A DNA stretch of 64,000 nucleotides from Chryseobacterium edaphi (GTDB lineage: Bacteria > Bacteroidota > Bacteroidia > Flavobacteriales > Weeksellaceae), in NCBI RefSeq assembly GCF_025628985.1, contig NZ_JAOTEM010000002.1, forward strand, positions 62,001 through 126,000, written 5' to 3'. Below the pieces are notes generated by a model that searched no databases, was not told the origin of the DNA, and worked only from the letters and a program-made list of their open reading frames with translations. This document shows positions 35,090-44,472 of the stretch, piece by piece. The position numbers and the translations under genes are program-made. Numbering within the stretch: position 1 is the first letter of the stretch; every line of letters starts with the position of its first letter.

Positions 35090-36843
35090 TATCGGGTTAG
35101 TTGTCTCGTATTATTCAATCTTGTATTGTTATTCAAATTGGTTCCGTTTGTATTATTCAGATTATTCGGATTTGTCTGGGTATCTTCTTTCTCAGCAGGT
35201 TTCGGAGTTTTAATGCCTTCAAAAACTCTTTTATCATTCAGATCCCAATCTTCTTTTGATTCCCATAATGGTCTTGCAACAACCATTTTATAATATATGT
35301 AAGAATCTTCTGCAAAAGTCTGGTTCACAAAATCTGCCTCGTCCCAATGTTTATTTTCATTATTATCTACCAAAATCCTGACAATATAATCACCCGGCTT
35401 TACAATTTCAAATTTGATCACGTTTCCGCTTGTGTACTTTTGATAAACAGCTTTTTCTGAAGAATCCAGTAACTGAATCCAATATTTAGTTGTTGGCGCG
35501 TTCGTCAAAGTAAAAGTGAAATTACCATAATTTTCAACTTTATCCGCTTCAAAATCAAATCTTTTTGATTCTGCATTTTTTTCATAATAAGAAGAAACTG
35601 TGGTTTTCGGAATTGTAAGCTGATATTTTTTACCGACCACAAAATCAGACTGAACAAAAATTTCGTAAGGATTTGCAGCAGATATTTTTGCCGTGAAATT
35701 CTGACTTACACTATCTGTCTTCAATGTCCATTTTTCAGGATTGATCTTATCTACAACATAATTTGAGATCAACTTAAAATCGGTTTTGGGAGGAAGAAGT
35801 GAACCGCCGATATTATTATCAACTGTCATTGCGTTTTTTGCATTATACTTATAGAATACCGATGTAGAATCTTTTTTTCCATCGGCTTCGTAGGCAAATT
35901 TTAGATTTTCTGTTACTGTTTGTCCAACATTGCTTTTTACTGCATCAAACCAAATTCGTACAGAATCTGATTTCGGGGTATGGGTAACTTTAAAATCATG
36001 AAGCTTTTCGTTTCTTGAAGTGACTTTCACATCAGTAGGATTACCTTCGAATGCCATGAGAATACCACCAGGAATTTCCTTTAATTCAGGTTTTTTAAAT
36101 GCTTTTTTCGAAGGATATAGTTTTAAATTTAAACCTGAAATAGATTTTTCAATATTTACAGTATCCTTCCTAAAGCCAATTTTTTCTTTTCCAGGATCGT
36201 AGATAGAGTTTCCGTTGTCATCATCAAATGCAATGATTTTATATTTTCCCGGAGCCAAATAATTTAATTCGTAATATCCGTCGTCATCGACTTTTGTAAT
36301 ATAATAAGGTTTCTTTTTATAATTGATTGTATCTTTTAACTGATACATTCCGACAACCATTTTATTTTCACTGCTGTTCTGTTTTGTAATTGCGAAAGCA
36401 TCTTTTACTTCACCGCTTATGTAGAGATCATCCAACTTTTCGCCTGTAGAAAAAGCAAAATTGAAATATCTCAAAACATTTCCTTCACTGTTATCAGCAA
36501 TCGAATTTCCGAAGTTAAAATTGTATGTAGTATTCGCCTGAAGCGTATCTGACCATTGTATGATCAAAAATTTATTGGCAATATTTGATGGTAGAATTCT
36601 CGTAATATTCTCGATTGGTGGAGAAATATTGAGGTTTTTATTAATATCTTTCAACGTAATGTACTCGTCAAAATCGATTCTCAGTTCTTTGATGTCTCTT
36701 TTTACGTTAATTCTTGTTGTATCAATATTAGAACTTAAAAATTTCGGAGCCAAAGTATCTTTCGGGCCACCAACGGGAGAACCAACTCTCGCACAGGAAT
36801 GTACAAGAAAACTGAAAATAAGTAAGAGAAGAATTCTTTTCAT
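35089..36843 (-). CDS. Ig-like (SbsA/Big_5) domain lipoprotein
   Basis: 584 residues from ATG 36843, which opens a lipoprotein signal ending LVHSC; the in-frame TTG at 36879 is rejected because it would extend ahead of the signal. After GSPVGGPKDTLAPKFLSSNI, residues about 35-130 form the SbsA Ig-like domain (LRIDFDEYITLKDI, TTYNFNFGNSIAD), followed by a carboxypeptidase-regulatory-like strand region (GYYELNYLAPGKYKIIAFDD) and a tail rich in Asn/Thr. It is probably an outer-membrane or surface lipoprotein with a structural role. Similar proteins are often near Bacteroidetes cell-envelope genes. Confidence 0.85.
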   Translation of the reverse strand: MKRILLLLIFSFLVHSCARVGSPVGGPKDTLAPKFLSSNIDTTRINVKRDIKELRIDFDEYITLKDINKNLNISPPIENITRILPSNIANKFLIIQWSDTLQANTTYNFNFGNSIADNSEGNVLRYFNFAFSTGEKLDDLYISGEVKDAFAITKQNSSENKMVVGMYQLKDTINYKKKPYYITKVDDDGYYELNYLAPGKYKIIAFDDDNGNSIYDPGKEKIGFRKDTVNIEKSISGLNLKLYPSKKAFKKPELKEIPGGILMAFEGNPTDVKVTSRNEKLHDFKVTHTPKSDSVRIWFDAVKSNVGQTVTENLKFAYEADGKKDSTSVFYKYNAKNAMTVDNNIGGSLLPPKTDFKLISNYVVDKINPEKWTLKTDSVSQNFTAKISAANPYEIFVQSDFVVGKKYQLTIPKTTVSSYYEKNAESKRFDFEADKVENYGNFTFTLTNAPTTKYWIQLLDSSEKAVYQKYTSGNVIKFEIVKPGDYIVRILVDNNENKHWDEADFVNQTFAEDSYIYYKMVVARPLWESKEDWDLNDKRVFEGIKTPKPAEKEDTQTNPNNLNNTNGTNLNNNTRLNNTRQLTR

Positions 36844-36868
36844 GAATATATTTGAGCAAAAATAAACA

Positions 36869-38131
36869 TTATTCTCCAAAAACTTCAGTTCCGGTTTTTA
36901 ATGTGTCTTTATTATCATTCATAATATGGTTAAGCTTATCTTTCTGAGGCGGAAAATCCTCAAATAATCCCGAAAGTGCCAAAGCTGAATACACTTTCCC
37001 TGAATATTTATTTCCAATTGCTACAATCGTCACTTTTGATTTTAAAAGATGGGCAAAAACAGAATTGGTTCCGTGCCACCAACCGTTGTGATACGTTAAT
37101 TTTTCTCCATTATCAAAAATTTTCATTCTGAATCCTAACCCGTAATTATTCTGTCCTGCTTTTTCGTTACTATAAGGCGCAAAAATCATGTCTTTCAATT
37201 CAGGTTTCAGAAAATCTTTCGAAAACATTGCTTTTGAAAATGCAAACAAATCTCTCGGTGTCGTATAAACATTTTTATCTCCATAAATCAAATCCAAACG
37301 GTCTAAAGGATACAATCTGTTTCCGCCATAATAAAATGATTGCGCTGCTGTCGGAATATCTTTCTCCTGAAAAATGTAGGTATTCGTCATTTTTAAAGGA
37401 GTGAAAACCATCTCCTGCATCGCCTGAGGAAAAGGAGTTTTTGTCACTTTTTCAATCAACAAAGCCAAAAGCGCAAAGTTGGTATTACAATACATAAAAC
37501 CAGTATTGGTATCTCTTGCCAATTCAGGTTTATATTTGATGATCATATTCAAAACATCCTGATTAGTAATATATGTTTTTGAAAGTTCAGAAGGAGCAGG
37601 TTGAATTTTCGTGATGAAATATTCGTATTTCGGAAGCCCGCTTCTTTGATCCAGTAAAGTCTGAACTGTCACATTCGGATAAGGAAATCCCGGAAAAAGC
37701 TGCGTCAAATGATCAGATAATTTTATTTTCCGCGCTTCAACCAATTTCAACATTGCCATTGCCGTCAAAGTTTTTGAAACCGAAGCAACGTGTAAAGGTG
37801 TATTTTTATCAATCGGCATTTGATTACCTTCTCTTCCAAAACCTCTATAGCTTTCAAATAAAATATCGTTACCTTTTGCAACTAAAATTCCACCGCTCAG
37901 ATCACTTCCTTCCCATACTTTTTTATAATATTGGTCAATATAATTAACGATGAAATCTTTGTTTGAAAGAACTGCATCTTCGGGAGAAAACACCTTACCC
38001 AAATCTACATTACCATAGTTGGGAAGATTTGTCGTATTCTCATTGAGAGATTCTTTGTTTTCGGATTTGTTTTTACAGGAGAAAAAAAATAAAAATAAGG
38101 TTGCAGCGAGTACAAAAGTAAGCTTCTTCAT
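36869..38131 (-). CDS. Serine hydrolase, class C beta-lactamase fold, lipoprotein
   Basis: 420 residues from ATG 38131; the TTG at 38140 is rejected. The signal ends FFFSC, so it is lipidated. The three active-site motifs are visible: SVSK (Ser117, Lys120 from this start), YCNTN as the YxN element, and HNGWWHG as the HxG equivalent of KTG. Such proteins are penicillin-binding esterases or D-aminopeptidases more often than true beta-lactamases. It probably acts on peptidoglycan or esters in the periplasm. It is 25 bases upstream of the Ig-like lipoprotein gene. Confidence 0.9.
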   Translation of the reverse strand: MKKLTFVLAATLFLFFFSCKNKSENKESLNENTTNLPNYGNVDLGKVFSPEDAVLSNKDFIVNYIDQYYKKVWEGSDLSGGILVAKGNDILFESYRGFGREGNQMPIDKNTPLHVASVSKTLTAMAMLKLVEARKIKLSDHLTQLFPGFPYPNVTVQTLLDQRSGLPKYEYFITKIQPAPSELSKTYITNQDVLNMIIKYKPELARDTNTGFMYCNTNFALLALLIEKVTKTPFPQAMQEMVFTPLKMTNTYIFQEKDIPTAAQSFYYGGNRLYPLDRLDLIYGDKNVYTTPRDLFAFSKAMFSKDFLKPELKDMIFAPYSNEKAGQNNYGLGFRMKIFDNGEKLTYHNGWWHGTNSVFAHLLKSKVTIVAIGNKYSGKVYSALALSGLFEDFPPQKDKLNHIMNDNKDTLKTGTEVFGE

Positions 38132-38225
38132 GAGTTTCAAAAATGAGTGGCAATTTAATAAAACTCAAAATGAATCTTGAAAAATCATTGTAAATTATGA
38201 ATTATTTAACATAATTGTAAGATAT

Positions 38226-39158
38226 TCAATTTGAATAAGTCAAAAGAATTTTATCTACAATTACCTGCGCCAGTTTTTCTTTACTTTGATGTGTCCAACC
38301 TGCAATATGTGGGGTTACAATAGCTTTTTCAGAGTTTAACAGGTAATTTAAATCATCATTATTTGTCTCTAAATTTTCAAAAGAAGATTTTTCATATTCC
38401 AGAACGTCAAGACAAGCTCCTTTTACTTTACCGGATTTCAAAGCTTCGACTAAACTTTTCGTTTCTACATTTTTTCCTCTTGCGGTATTAATAAAGTAGA
38501 AATCATTTTTCATCGCAGAAATAAATTCAGCGTCAACTAAATTATTTGTTGAATCCGTCAAGGGAATATGTAAACTCAAAACTTCAGCTTGATCTTTTAA
38601 TTCTTCTAAAGAAACCTGCGTTGCAAATTCATCAGAGAGATCAGGAAGAATATCATGGAAAATCACTTTGCATCCAAAACCCGAAAGTCTTTTTGCAGTA
38701 GCTTTTCCCATGTTTCCGTAACCGATAAGACCAACTGTTTTTCCTAATATTTCGTCGCCTCGATTTTCTTCACGAAGCCAAATTCCATTCTTCACTTCGT
38801 TGGAGGCAATGAAAAGTCGGTTCATTAAGATTAAAAGCATTCCGACAACATGTTCGGCAACAGAATCTCTATTCCCTTCCGGAGAATTAATTAACTGGAT
38901 CCCCAATTTTTCAGCAACAGGAATATCGATATTTTCCATTCCCGCTCCTACTCTTGCGATGAATTTCAGATTTTTCCCTTTCTCTAAAAAGTTTTGATCT
39001 AAAGGAATTCTGCTTCTGATAATTATTCCATCATAATTCTCAATCTTATTGCAAACCTCATCGTAAGGAGACGTAAAATCTTCTTCGAGAATAAAGTTTT
39101 TTTCTAAAAGCTGTTCAGTAATTAACGGATGATTTTTATCTAATAGTAAAATTCTCAT
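38226..39158 (-). CDS. D-2-hydroxyacid dehydrogenase (phosphoglycerate dehydrogenase-like)
   Basis: 310 residues. GLIGYGNMGKAT near residues 142-153 is the NAD-binding GxGxxG, ARVGAGMENID and TARGKNVETKSLVEAL follow, with the catalytic Arg, Glu and His (HIAGW) in their usual order. The fold is that of D-3-phosphoglycerate dehydrogenase without the ACT regulatory domain. It could start serine synthesis, but no serC or serB is adjacent, so glyoxylate/hydroxypyruvate reductase activity remains possible. Confidence 0.88.
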   Translation of the reverse strand: MRILLLDKNHPLITEQLLEKNFILEEDFTSPYDEVCNKIENYDGIIIRSRIPLDQNFLEKGKNLKFIARVGAGMENIDIPVAEKLGIQLINSPEGNRDSVAEHVVGMLLILMNRLFIASNEVKNGIWLREENRGDEILGKTVGLIGYGNMGKATAKRLSGFGCKVIFHDILPDLSDEFATQVSLEELKDQAEVLSLHIPLTDSTNNLVDAEFISAMKNDFYFINTARGKNVETKSLVEALKSGKVKGACLDVLEYEKSSFENLETNNDDLNYLLNSEKAIVTPHIAGWTHQSKEKLAQVIVDKILLTYSN

Positions 39159-39183
39159 AATCTCAGATTACATTTAAAAATAA

Positions 39184-39205
39184 ACGGAAGAAAAAATTCT
39201 TCCGT
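39184..39205 (-). terminator. Terminator of the thioesterase gene
   Basis: ACGGAAGAA and TTCTTCCGT (39184-39192 and 39197-39205) form a perfect 9-bp stem with a 4-base loop. On the minus strand it is followed by TTTATTTTTAA, just after the stop at 39212. Confidence 0.8.
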
Positions 39206-39211
39206 CGTTAT

Positions 39212-39739
39212 TTATTTATCAATTTCTCCTGCAAACAATTTTTTCAGTTCCACTGAATCTGTTGGCTTCATTCTTCCCGACAGAATTAAAGAAAGTTCTT
39301 TTCTTCTTAAAGCAGCGTCAAATCTTTCCACTTCAAGTTCGGTTTCCGGTTCCATTGCTGGGATTGGAATCGGTCTGTTGAATTCGTCTACCGCTACAAA
39401 AGTGTAAATTCCTTTGTTGGTCTGTATTTTTTTATGATTAATTGGATCATCCAACCAAACATCTACATAAATTTCCATTGAAGTTGAGAATGCGCGGGAA
39501 ACTTTAGATTCCATCACAACGATTCCGCCTTCCGGAATCGGATGATCGAATGAAACGTGATTTACAGACGCTGTCACTACTCTTCTTTCGCAATGTCTTG
39601 TTGCCGAGATTGATGCACAACGATCCATTCTTGCCAATAATTCTCCTCCGAAAAGATTTCTTAATTGATTGGTATCATTGGGAAGTACAATATTCGTCAT
39701 AATAGTCAGTGATTCTGACGCTTTTTTTATTTTTGCCAT
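39212..39739 (-). CDS. Acyl-CoA thioesterase (hotdog, YciA/BFIT-like)
   Basis: 175 residues from ATG 39739; the TTG at 39772 is rejected. NLFGGELLARMDRCASISAT is the hotdog helix with the catalytic Asp/Asn region, and HVSFDHPIPEGGIVVMESKV completes the core. It splits acyl-CoA to fatty acid and CoA in the cytoplasm. Its ATG lies 13 bases inside the end of the upstream HU-CCDC81-like gene. This is a housekeeping-type enzyme and is not tied to the pigment locus by position. Confidence 0.9.
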   Translation of the reverse strand: MAKIKKASESLTIMTNIVLPNDTNQLRNLFGGELLARMDRCASISATRHCERRVVTASVNHVSFDHPIPEGGIVVMESKVSRAFSTSMEIYVDVWLDDPINHKKIQTNKGIYTFVAVDEFNRPIPIPAMEPETELEVERFDAALRRKELSLILSGRMKPTDSVELKKLFAGEIDK

Positions 39740-40491
39740 CTTGATTTTCTTTTTTTGTACTTGGGTCTCCAAGTTTTTGCAGCTTGTCTGATCGAATCTT
39801 TTCTTAAAGAATCCGTTTTAAAAGCTTTTATAGAATCTGCTTTTTTGATCTGTACAGAATCTATTTTTACAGGAATAATTTTCTTTTCAATTCTCTTTGT
39901 TTTGGTCTGTACCGAAAGATCATCGAAAGATTTTTTTCCAAAAATAAGTTCTTTTTGTGCATAAGCTAAATACAACATTCCTAAAACCGGAATTATAAAA
40001 AGGAAAATCCAAAGAATAGATTTGTTGAATTTATAGTCTTTTTCAGTGTTTTTAGGAGTTTCAAAAGTTTCACCTTTATTGATATCTGAAAAGTGAATTT
40101 CTTCCAAACCATAAAAATCCGGATGATCAGATTCCAGACGGTTTCCTTTAAAATGAAGCTGTCCGTCTTCGATAAAAATAGTTCCTAGATTCTGAATCTC
40201 CAAAACCTGCTCAGCCTGAAGTTTTTTCTTCCAAAAATCGGTCTGAATCTGCAATTCGTTTTCTGCAGATTCTTTTGAAATAGCTTTCTGACTGCTGATA
40301 AATTGTACCAAATCCTCAGATAAAACCTGATAATCAGAATGAAACGCAATTTTTGTGGAAGGTGGAAGAATACTTCCGTTTTCTGAGTTGATGACTGCTT
40401 TAGAATTTTCCAGAGAAAATACACCAAACTTCGGAACGGTAACGGTTCCAAATTGTTTCAAATAGTCTAAAATATAAGCTGAAATATTCAT
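39727..40491 (-). CDS. HU-CCDC81-like DNA-binding-fold membrane protein
   Basis: 254 residues. Residues 1-70 (ILDYLKQFGTVTVPKFGVFS, LPPSTKIAFHSDYQ) match the prokaryotic CCDC81/HU-type domain; a second similar half follows at about 75-140. A single transmembrane helix (ILWIFLFIIPVLGMLYLAYA) at 162-181 precedes a basic tail rich in Lys and Arg. The SPOR domain seen in longer relatives is missing. It may link the nucleoid or septum to the envelope; function not established. Overlaps the thioesterase start. Confidence 0.75.
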   Translation of the reverse strand: MNISAYILDYLKQFGTVTVPKFGVFSLENSKAVINSENGSILPPSTKIAFHSDYQVLSEDLVQFISSQKAISKESAENELQIQTDFWKKKLQAEQVLEIQNLGTIFIEDGQLHFKGNRLESDHPDFYGLEEIHFSDINKGETFETPKNTEKDYKFNKSILWIFLFIIPVLGMLYLAYAQKELIFGKKSFDDLSVQTKTKRIEKKIIPVKIDSVQIKKADSIKAFKTDSLRKDSIRQAAKTWRPKYKKRKSRWQK

Positions 40492-40948
40492 TTGGTCGCA
40501 AATTTATAACTTTTTCGTGACTTTTTCAGAGATTTGTTTGTATCCATATATTATGAGATACGCTTCCCACAAATAGCGCAGACTTGCACAGATTTTTCCT
40601 TTTTATAAACTTATCCCGCATTATGAATCTTTGTCTTCCGAAAATAAGTGAAACGCCTTTGTCTCACTTATTTTATTTATTTTATCATATAATTCCTTGT
40701 TTTTCTTTGCGTTAATAATCGCAATGATAGACAAAGTTTTTTCTAAGATGCAGCATTAAATAAAGAAAAACAAAGGCATTTCATTTAAGAAAGAAAAACA
40801 AATATATCAACCTATAACCAAAAACTAAAATAAATTAAAAATGGATCAATAATTTTAAATATAAAACAAAAAAAGACTGCCGAAGCAGCCTTCAAAATTT
40901 AATCTGAACTTTACTGAAATATAATGATATGAAATGGTGTCTTATTAA
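40492..40948. other. 457-base spacer with a repeat and a loose hairpin
   Basis: No gene is supported. Near 40566-40595 is a CCCACAAATAGCGCAGAC-type relative of the CACAGATT repeat also seen at 17715. AAAATAAGTGA (40641-40651) and TCACTTATTTT (40664-40674) form perfect 11-base inverted arms around a 12-base loop, a possible terminator or protein site. The rest is AT-rich, with a terminator for the TonB gene at 40868-40890. Confidence 0.55.
40868..40890 (-). terminator. TonB-receptor terminator with UUCG loop
   Basis: On the minus strand GGCTGC-TTCG-GCAGTC (40890-40875) has one G-T pair and the very stable UUCG tetraloop, followed by seven T residues (40874-40868). Confidence 0.85.
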
Positions 40949-43051
40949 TTATTGAATTTTCCAGCTAATTCCGAACATAAAGTTGGTTCCTGCCTGAGAA
41001 AAATAGATCGGTCCGTCGTAAACGTATCCGTTATTTACATATTTCTGATTAAAAATATTATTAACTAAAAGTTTCAAAGCGACATCCTGTTTTGCGATTT
41101 TAAACTGATATTGAGCATTAAAATCTGTCAGAAGATAATCTTTCAGTTGTAAGTCCTGAGTTTCGGTGTTGTCTAAATATTGTTTTCCAACATACTGATT
41201 CATCAAAGCAAACTGGAAATTTTGAGTGGGATTAAATTTCAGTCCCAAATTGGCAATTACATTTGGAGAGAAAGAGATTTCGGTATCTCCCAAATCGCTA
41301 ACTAATGTTTTGTTATCAACTCTGAAGTCAATATTTCTGTTTTGGCTCAAACTTACATTTCCTGAAATTTCCCATTGTTTTGAAAGTTTTACCAAAGCGC
41401 CGACTTCAATTCCTCTTCTGTAACTTTTCCCGGAATTAGTTCTGATAAATTCTCCAATATTACTGATCTGTCCGTTTAAAACCAACTGATTTAGGTAATA
41501 CATATAATAAAGATTGGCTGTGAAAGCGATTTTACCAAACTGCTCTTCAATTCCCGCTTCAAAATCATGCAGCTTTTCCGATTTCACATCATTGTTTGCA
41601 ATCAAATCATCACGATTCGGTTCTCTTTGCGCATGAGCGTAAGAAACGAAGACTTTTCCATTACCTAACTTATAGTTAACACCGGCTTTTGGATTAAAAA
41701 ACAACCAGTTTTTATCTAAATTTGCTCCTTCGTCATCTCCCGCCATTAAGATTTTCGTATCGTAATCAATATTTCTTAACTGTAAATCTCCGAAGAATTC
41801 GAAATTATTTACTTTAACTAAAGCTTTCGCAAAACCTGCCACTTCATTTTTTACAGATCGGTTTCGGTAATATTCATGCTCCTGAATCTGCGGAACAAAA
41901 ACATCTGTCACATTTCCGTAATGTCTTCCATAATATTGATTTCCGACAACGCCGAAATTTAGATCAAGATTATCAAACTTTCCGTATAGCGTTGAAACAA
42001 TTCCGTAAAAATCATTATTCAGCCATTTTTTTCTGATAAAATCTGAATATTCTTCTCCGTTAAAATCTGGCAGAGCATATCTTGCATAAGGATCTCCCTG
42101 CTTGTAATTTTCGTAATATCCTCTTCCTTTTGTGTAGTGCAAAGTGGTTTCTAAATTCCATTTTTCATTCAGACCTTGTTCCCAAAGTAACTGATAATGA
42201 TTTTGTCTGTAATTATCGGTTTCGTTATCATAAAATCCGACAACATTTTCCCAGTTCGCATCATAGATTGCTCCTGAAATATTGTATTTAGGATTGGTTT
42301 CCCATGTTTTTCTGTCGACACCGTTCCAGGCCTGGTAAGTTTTTTCTTTTCCACCAAAAGCCATCAGGCGCAGCTTGGTTTTTCCTTCTTCTAATAAAGC
42401 GGTAAAATTGTAAGAATTTAAATCTGAAAAAGCCCTGTCAATATATCCGTCAGAATGAATATGAGAATACCTTCCCATTACTGAAAGTCGGTCTTTCCAG
42501 AATTTTCCCGAACCAATTTCAGCTGAATATTTATACGTATTAAATGATCCATAACTGTCATCTGTTTTAATATAAAATTGATCTTCAGGCTCTTTCGAAA
42601 TCACGTTAATACTTGCTCCAAAAGCAGAAACTCCGTTATTGGAAGTTCCAACACCTCTTTGAATGACAATCTGCGACGCTGAACTCGTCAAATCCGGAAC
42701 ATTCACAAAGAAAGTTCCCTGACTTTCAGAATCGTTGAACGGAACGCCATTCATCATTACATTAATTCCTCTTCCTGCAACTCCACGAATCCTAAAACCA
42801 GTATAACCTACTCCATTTCCTGCATCGGAAGTTGAGATAATTGAGGTTTGGTTTTTTAAGAGAATCGGTAAATCCTGCCCGAGATTTCTGCTGTCAAGAT
42901 CTTTCTGTACATTGATGATTTCTTTGGCGACAGGAAGTCGTTTGGTAAAACTGATCGCTTCAATTTCTCTGATTTTCAGAGAATCTGTGTTCTGCGTTTG
43001 TGCAAAACTCAAAGAACTTGCGGTAAGTCCTAAAAAAAATAATCCTTTCAT
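40949..43051 (-). CDS. TonB-dependent outer-membrane receptor, thiamine-related
   Basis: 700 residues. A signal peptide (MKGLFFLGLTASSLSFAQ) precedes the plug domain at about 25-160 (GYTGFRIRGVAGRGINVMMN, FGASINVISKEP) and a 22-strand barrel ending in MFGISWKIQ with the aromatic C-terminus required for BAM insertion. It should import a substrate using TonB energy. A TPP riboswitch lies upstream in its leader, so the substrate is most likely thiamine, its phosphate or a precursor such as HMP. No CarboxypepD_reg domain precedes the plug, unlike SusC types. Confidence 0.93.
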   Translation of the reverse strand: MKGLFFLGLTASSLSFAQTQNTDSLKIREIEAISFTKRLPVAKEIINVQKDLDSRNLGQDLPILLKNQTSIISTSDAGNGVGYTGFRIRGVAGRGINVMMNGVPFNDSESQGTFFVNVPDLTSSASQIVIQRGVGTSNNGVSAFGASINVISKEPEDQFYIKTDDSYGSFNTYKYSAEIGSGKFWKDRLSVMGRYSHIHSDGYIDRAFSDLNSYNFTALLEEGKTKLRLMAFGGKEKTYQAWNGVDRKTWETNPKYNISGAIYDANWENVVGFYDNETDNYRQNHYQLLWEQGLNEKWNLETTLHYTKGRGYYENYKQGDPYARYALPDFNGEEYSDFIRKKWLNNDFYGIVSTLYGKFDNLDLNFGVVGNQYYGRHYGNVTDVFVPQIQEHEYYRNRSVKNEVAGFAKALVKVNNFEFFGDLQLRNIDYDTKILMAGDDEGANLDKNWLFFNPKAGVNYKLGNGKVFVSYAHAQREPNRDDLIANNDVKSEKLHDFEAGIEEQFGKIAFTANLYYMYYLNQLVLNGQISNIGEFIRTNSGKSYRRGIEVGALVKLSKQWEISGNVSLSQNRNIDFRVDNKTLVSDLGDTEISFSPNVIANLGLKFNPTQNFQFALMNQYVGKQYLDNTETQDLQLKDYLLTDFNAQYQFKIAKQDVALKLLVNNIFNQKYVNNGYVYDGPIYFSQAGTNFMFGISWKIQ

Positions 43052-43178
43052 TCTTATAAATTTTTTAAATTTAATGGAATAAAAGGGGCGATTAAAAATG
43101 TAACAATTTGAAAATTTAACAATGTAGCAACGCCGAAAAATTGGTAAACTGGTACATTGATAGATTGGTACACTTACA

Positions 43179-43253
43179 AAGTTCCCTAAACAGCATTATC
43201 TGTTCCAGGTTCATTGGGTATAATCTCAGCCCCCGTTGGAGCACCCCTTTAAT
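43179..43253 (-). ncRNA. TPP (thiamine pyrophosphate) riboswitch
   Basis: Minus strand from 43253: AAAGGGGTGCTCC, then GGGGGCTGAGATTATACCC, then ACCTGGAACAGATAATGC, and TGTTTAGGGAACTTT at the end. These are the conserved THI-box blocks: GGGGTGC, CTGAGA with the pyrimidine-binding bulge, ACCTG, GATAATGC and the closing AGGGAA, with AAAG/CTTT as P1. It sits about 130 bases before the TonB-receptor ATG with a -7 box upstream, so it should switch the receptor off when TPP is plentiful. Confidence 0.95.
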
Positions 43254-43287
43254 TTCAGCGCGAAATTACAAAAATTTAATGATCTTC

Positions 43288-43295
43288 CAAATTTA
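43288..43295 (-). promoter_or_regulatory. Promoter -7 box of the riboswitch-receptor transcript
   Basis: Minus-strand TAAATTTG matches TAnnTTTG about 35 bases before the riboswitch. It overlaps the last codon of the upstream gene. Confidence 0.5.
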
Positions 43296-44060
43296 GTACG
43301 ATTTATTATTAGAATCAATGTAATAATAGTTTTTATCATCTTTCGTCACTTCAAACATTTTCCCCAATTTCCAGCTGTAATTTCGTTTGATATCGGCATA
43401 TTCAAATGGAATAATAATATTGTTGTTGACATCAATGATACCAAATTTATCTTTATGGGAAGCCACAATCATAGGATTTGACAAATCATCGCCTTCCAAG
43501 ATATGAAGGTATTGATATTTTGGATAAATTTTAAATTGTGACCGATCAGCGGGATTAGTAAATTTTGAGTCCTCAATAATTCCGTATAATCCATTTAAAA
43601 TATAGGCATGGAAAAGCTGTTTTTTGAATTCAGTGTTACATTTGCCTAAATCTGCATTTTTATATTGGTAGACTATTTTTCCGGTCTGATCAATTCTATA
43701 GGAAATATTATTTTTTTCTACAGTGGCAAATTTAGCTATGCCAAATTTCTTGGCTTTTAGATTTGTAGAGTTCAGAAGGTTGCAATCTTCTCCAAAAAAC
43801 ATCGCAATATGGTATTCCGGCGCAATGACGAATCTGCCGTTCTGATTAATATATCCAAAATTATCATTCTTTTTTTGCGGAATCAATAATGGAATATTTT
43901 CATTAATAATAATTGAATTATTCTCAGGAATTTTCTTAACAACCTTTTGTGCAGATTTTTTATTATTTAATAACTGATTATTTTTCAAACTTTTAGACTG
44001 CGAAAACAGACTTACTGATAAAAGAATAAAAATAACATCAAAAACTTTCTTCATAAACAT
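43293..44060 (-). CDS. Exported WG-repeat protein
   Basis: 255 residues; ATG at 44054 is an alternative start two codons in. A signal peptide (KKVFDVIFILLSVSLFSQS) is followed by units of the WG/KWG type: NFGYINQNGRFVIAPEYH, IDQTGKIVYQYKNADL, DKFGIIDVNNNIIIPFEYAD and YYYIDSNNKSY. The repeats build a beta-rich scaffold that may bind ligands or cell wall. It is read toward the TonB receptor, whose -7 box overlaps its last codon. Confidence 0.82.
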   Translation of the reverse strand: MFMKKVFDVIFILLSVSLFSQSKSLKNNQLLNNKKSAQKVVKKIPENNSIIINENIPLLIPQKKNDNFGYINQNGRFVIAPEYHIAMFFGEDCNLLNSTNLKAKKFGIAKFATVEKNNISYRIDQTGKIVYQYKNADLGKCNTEFKKQLFHAYILNGLYGIIEDSKFTNPADRSQFKIYPKYQYLHILEGDDLSNPMIVASHKDKFGIIDVNNNIIIPFEYADIKRNYSWKLGKMFEVTKDDKNYYYIDSNNKSY

Positions 44061-44472
44061 TCGTGTTCAAAATATCTGCCAAAAATAGAAAATATAAAAT
44101 TCATATTTATACAGAATCTAAATAATTTAACCCAAAAAAAATATTTAAAATTCGTATTTTTGGGAACATTTTTTAAATGTCTGATAATTTTTAAAAACGT
44201 TAGAAAAATATTTTTTGATATTTGATGATCAAAATAAAACCTAACGTTTCCTAAAGAGAGTTTTTTGCGACAAGACAGATTACCCGTAAGCCACTTACAT
44301 TTTCAGAAAAAGTCCTTTATTCTCGCTTCGGAGCTGAACATTAGCTCACGTTTTAAAAATGATGTAGATTAAAATTGTCTTTTGTTGTTGCAGATTTTTG
44401 CATTAAACTGCAAATATCTCAATAAAAACTCTGTACAAATTTACTATTAACTTTGAAAAAGAACTTCTATTT
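44061..44472. other. 412-base spacer with nested palindromes and the acnB promoter
   Basis: No gene is supported. AAACGTTAG (44195-44203) and CTAACGTTT (44241-44249) are perfect inverted arms enclosing a second palindrome TTTGATGATCAAA (44221-44233). Near the end, TAACTTTG at 44448-44455 is a -7 box about 18 bases before the acnB ATG, which would give a very short leader. Confidence 0.5.

Noticed and set aside
40641..40674. Terminator-like hairpin in the 457-base spacer
   Set aside because: The 12-base loop and the distance from any gene end make a terminator unconvincing; kept only as part of the spacer description.
44221..44233. FNR/Crp operator upstream of acnB
   Set aside because: TTTGATGATCAAA has one base between half sites; the FNR/Crp consensus has four.
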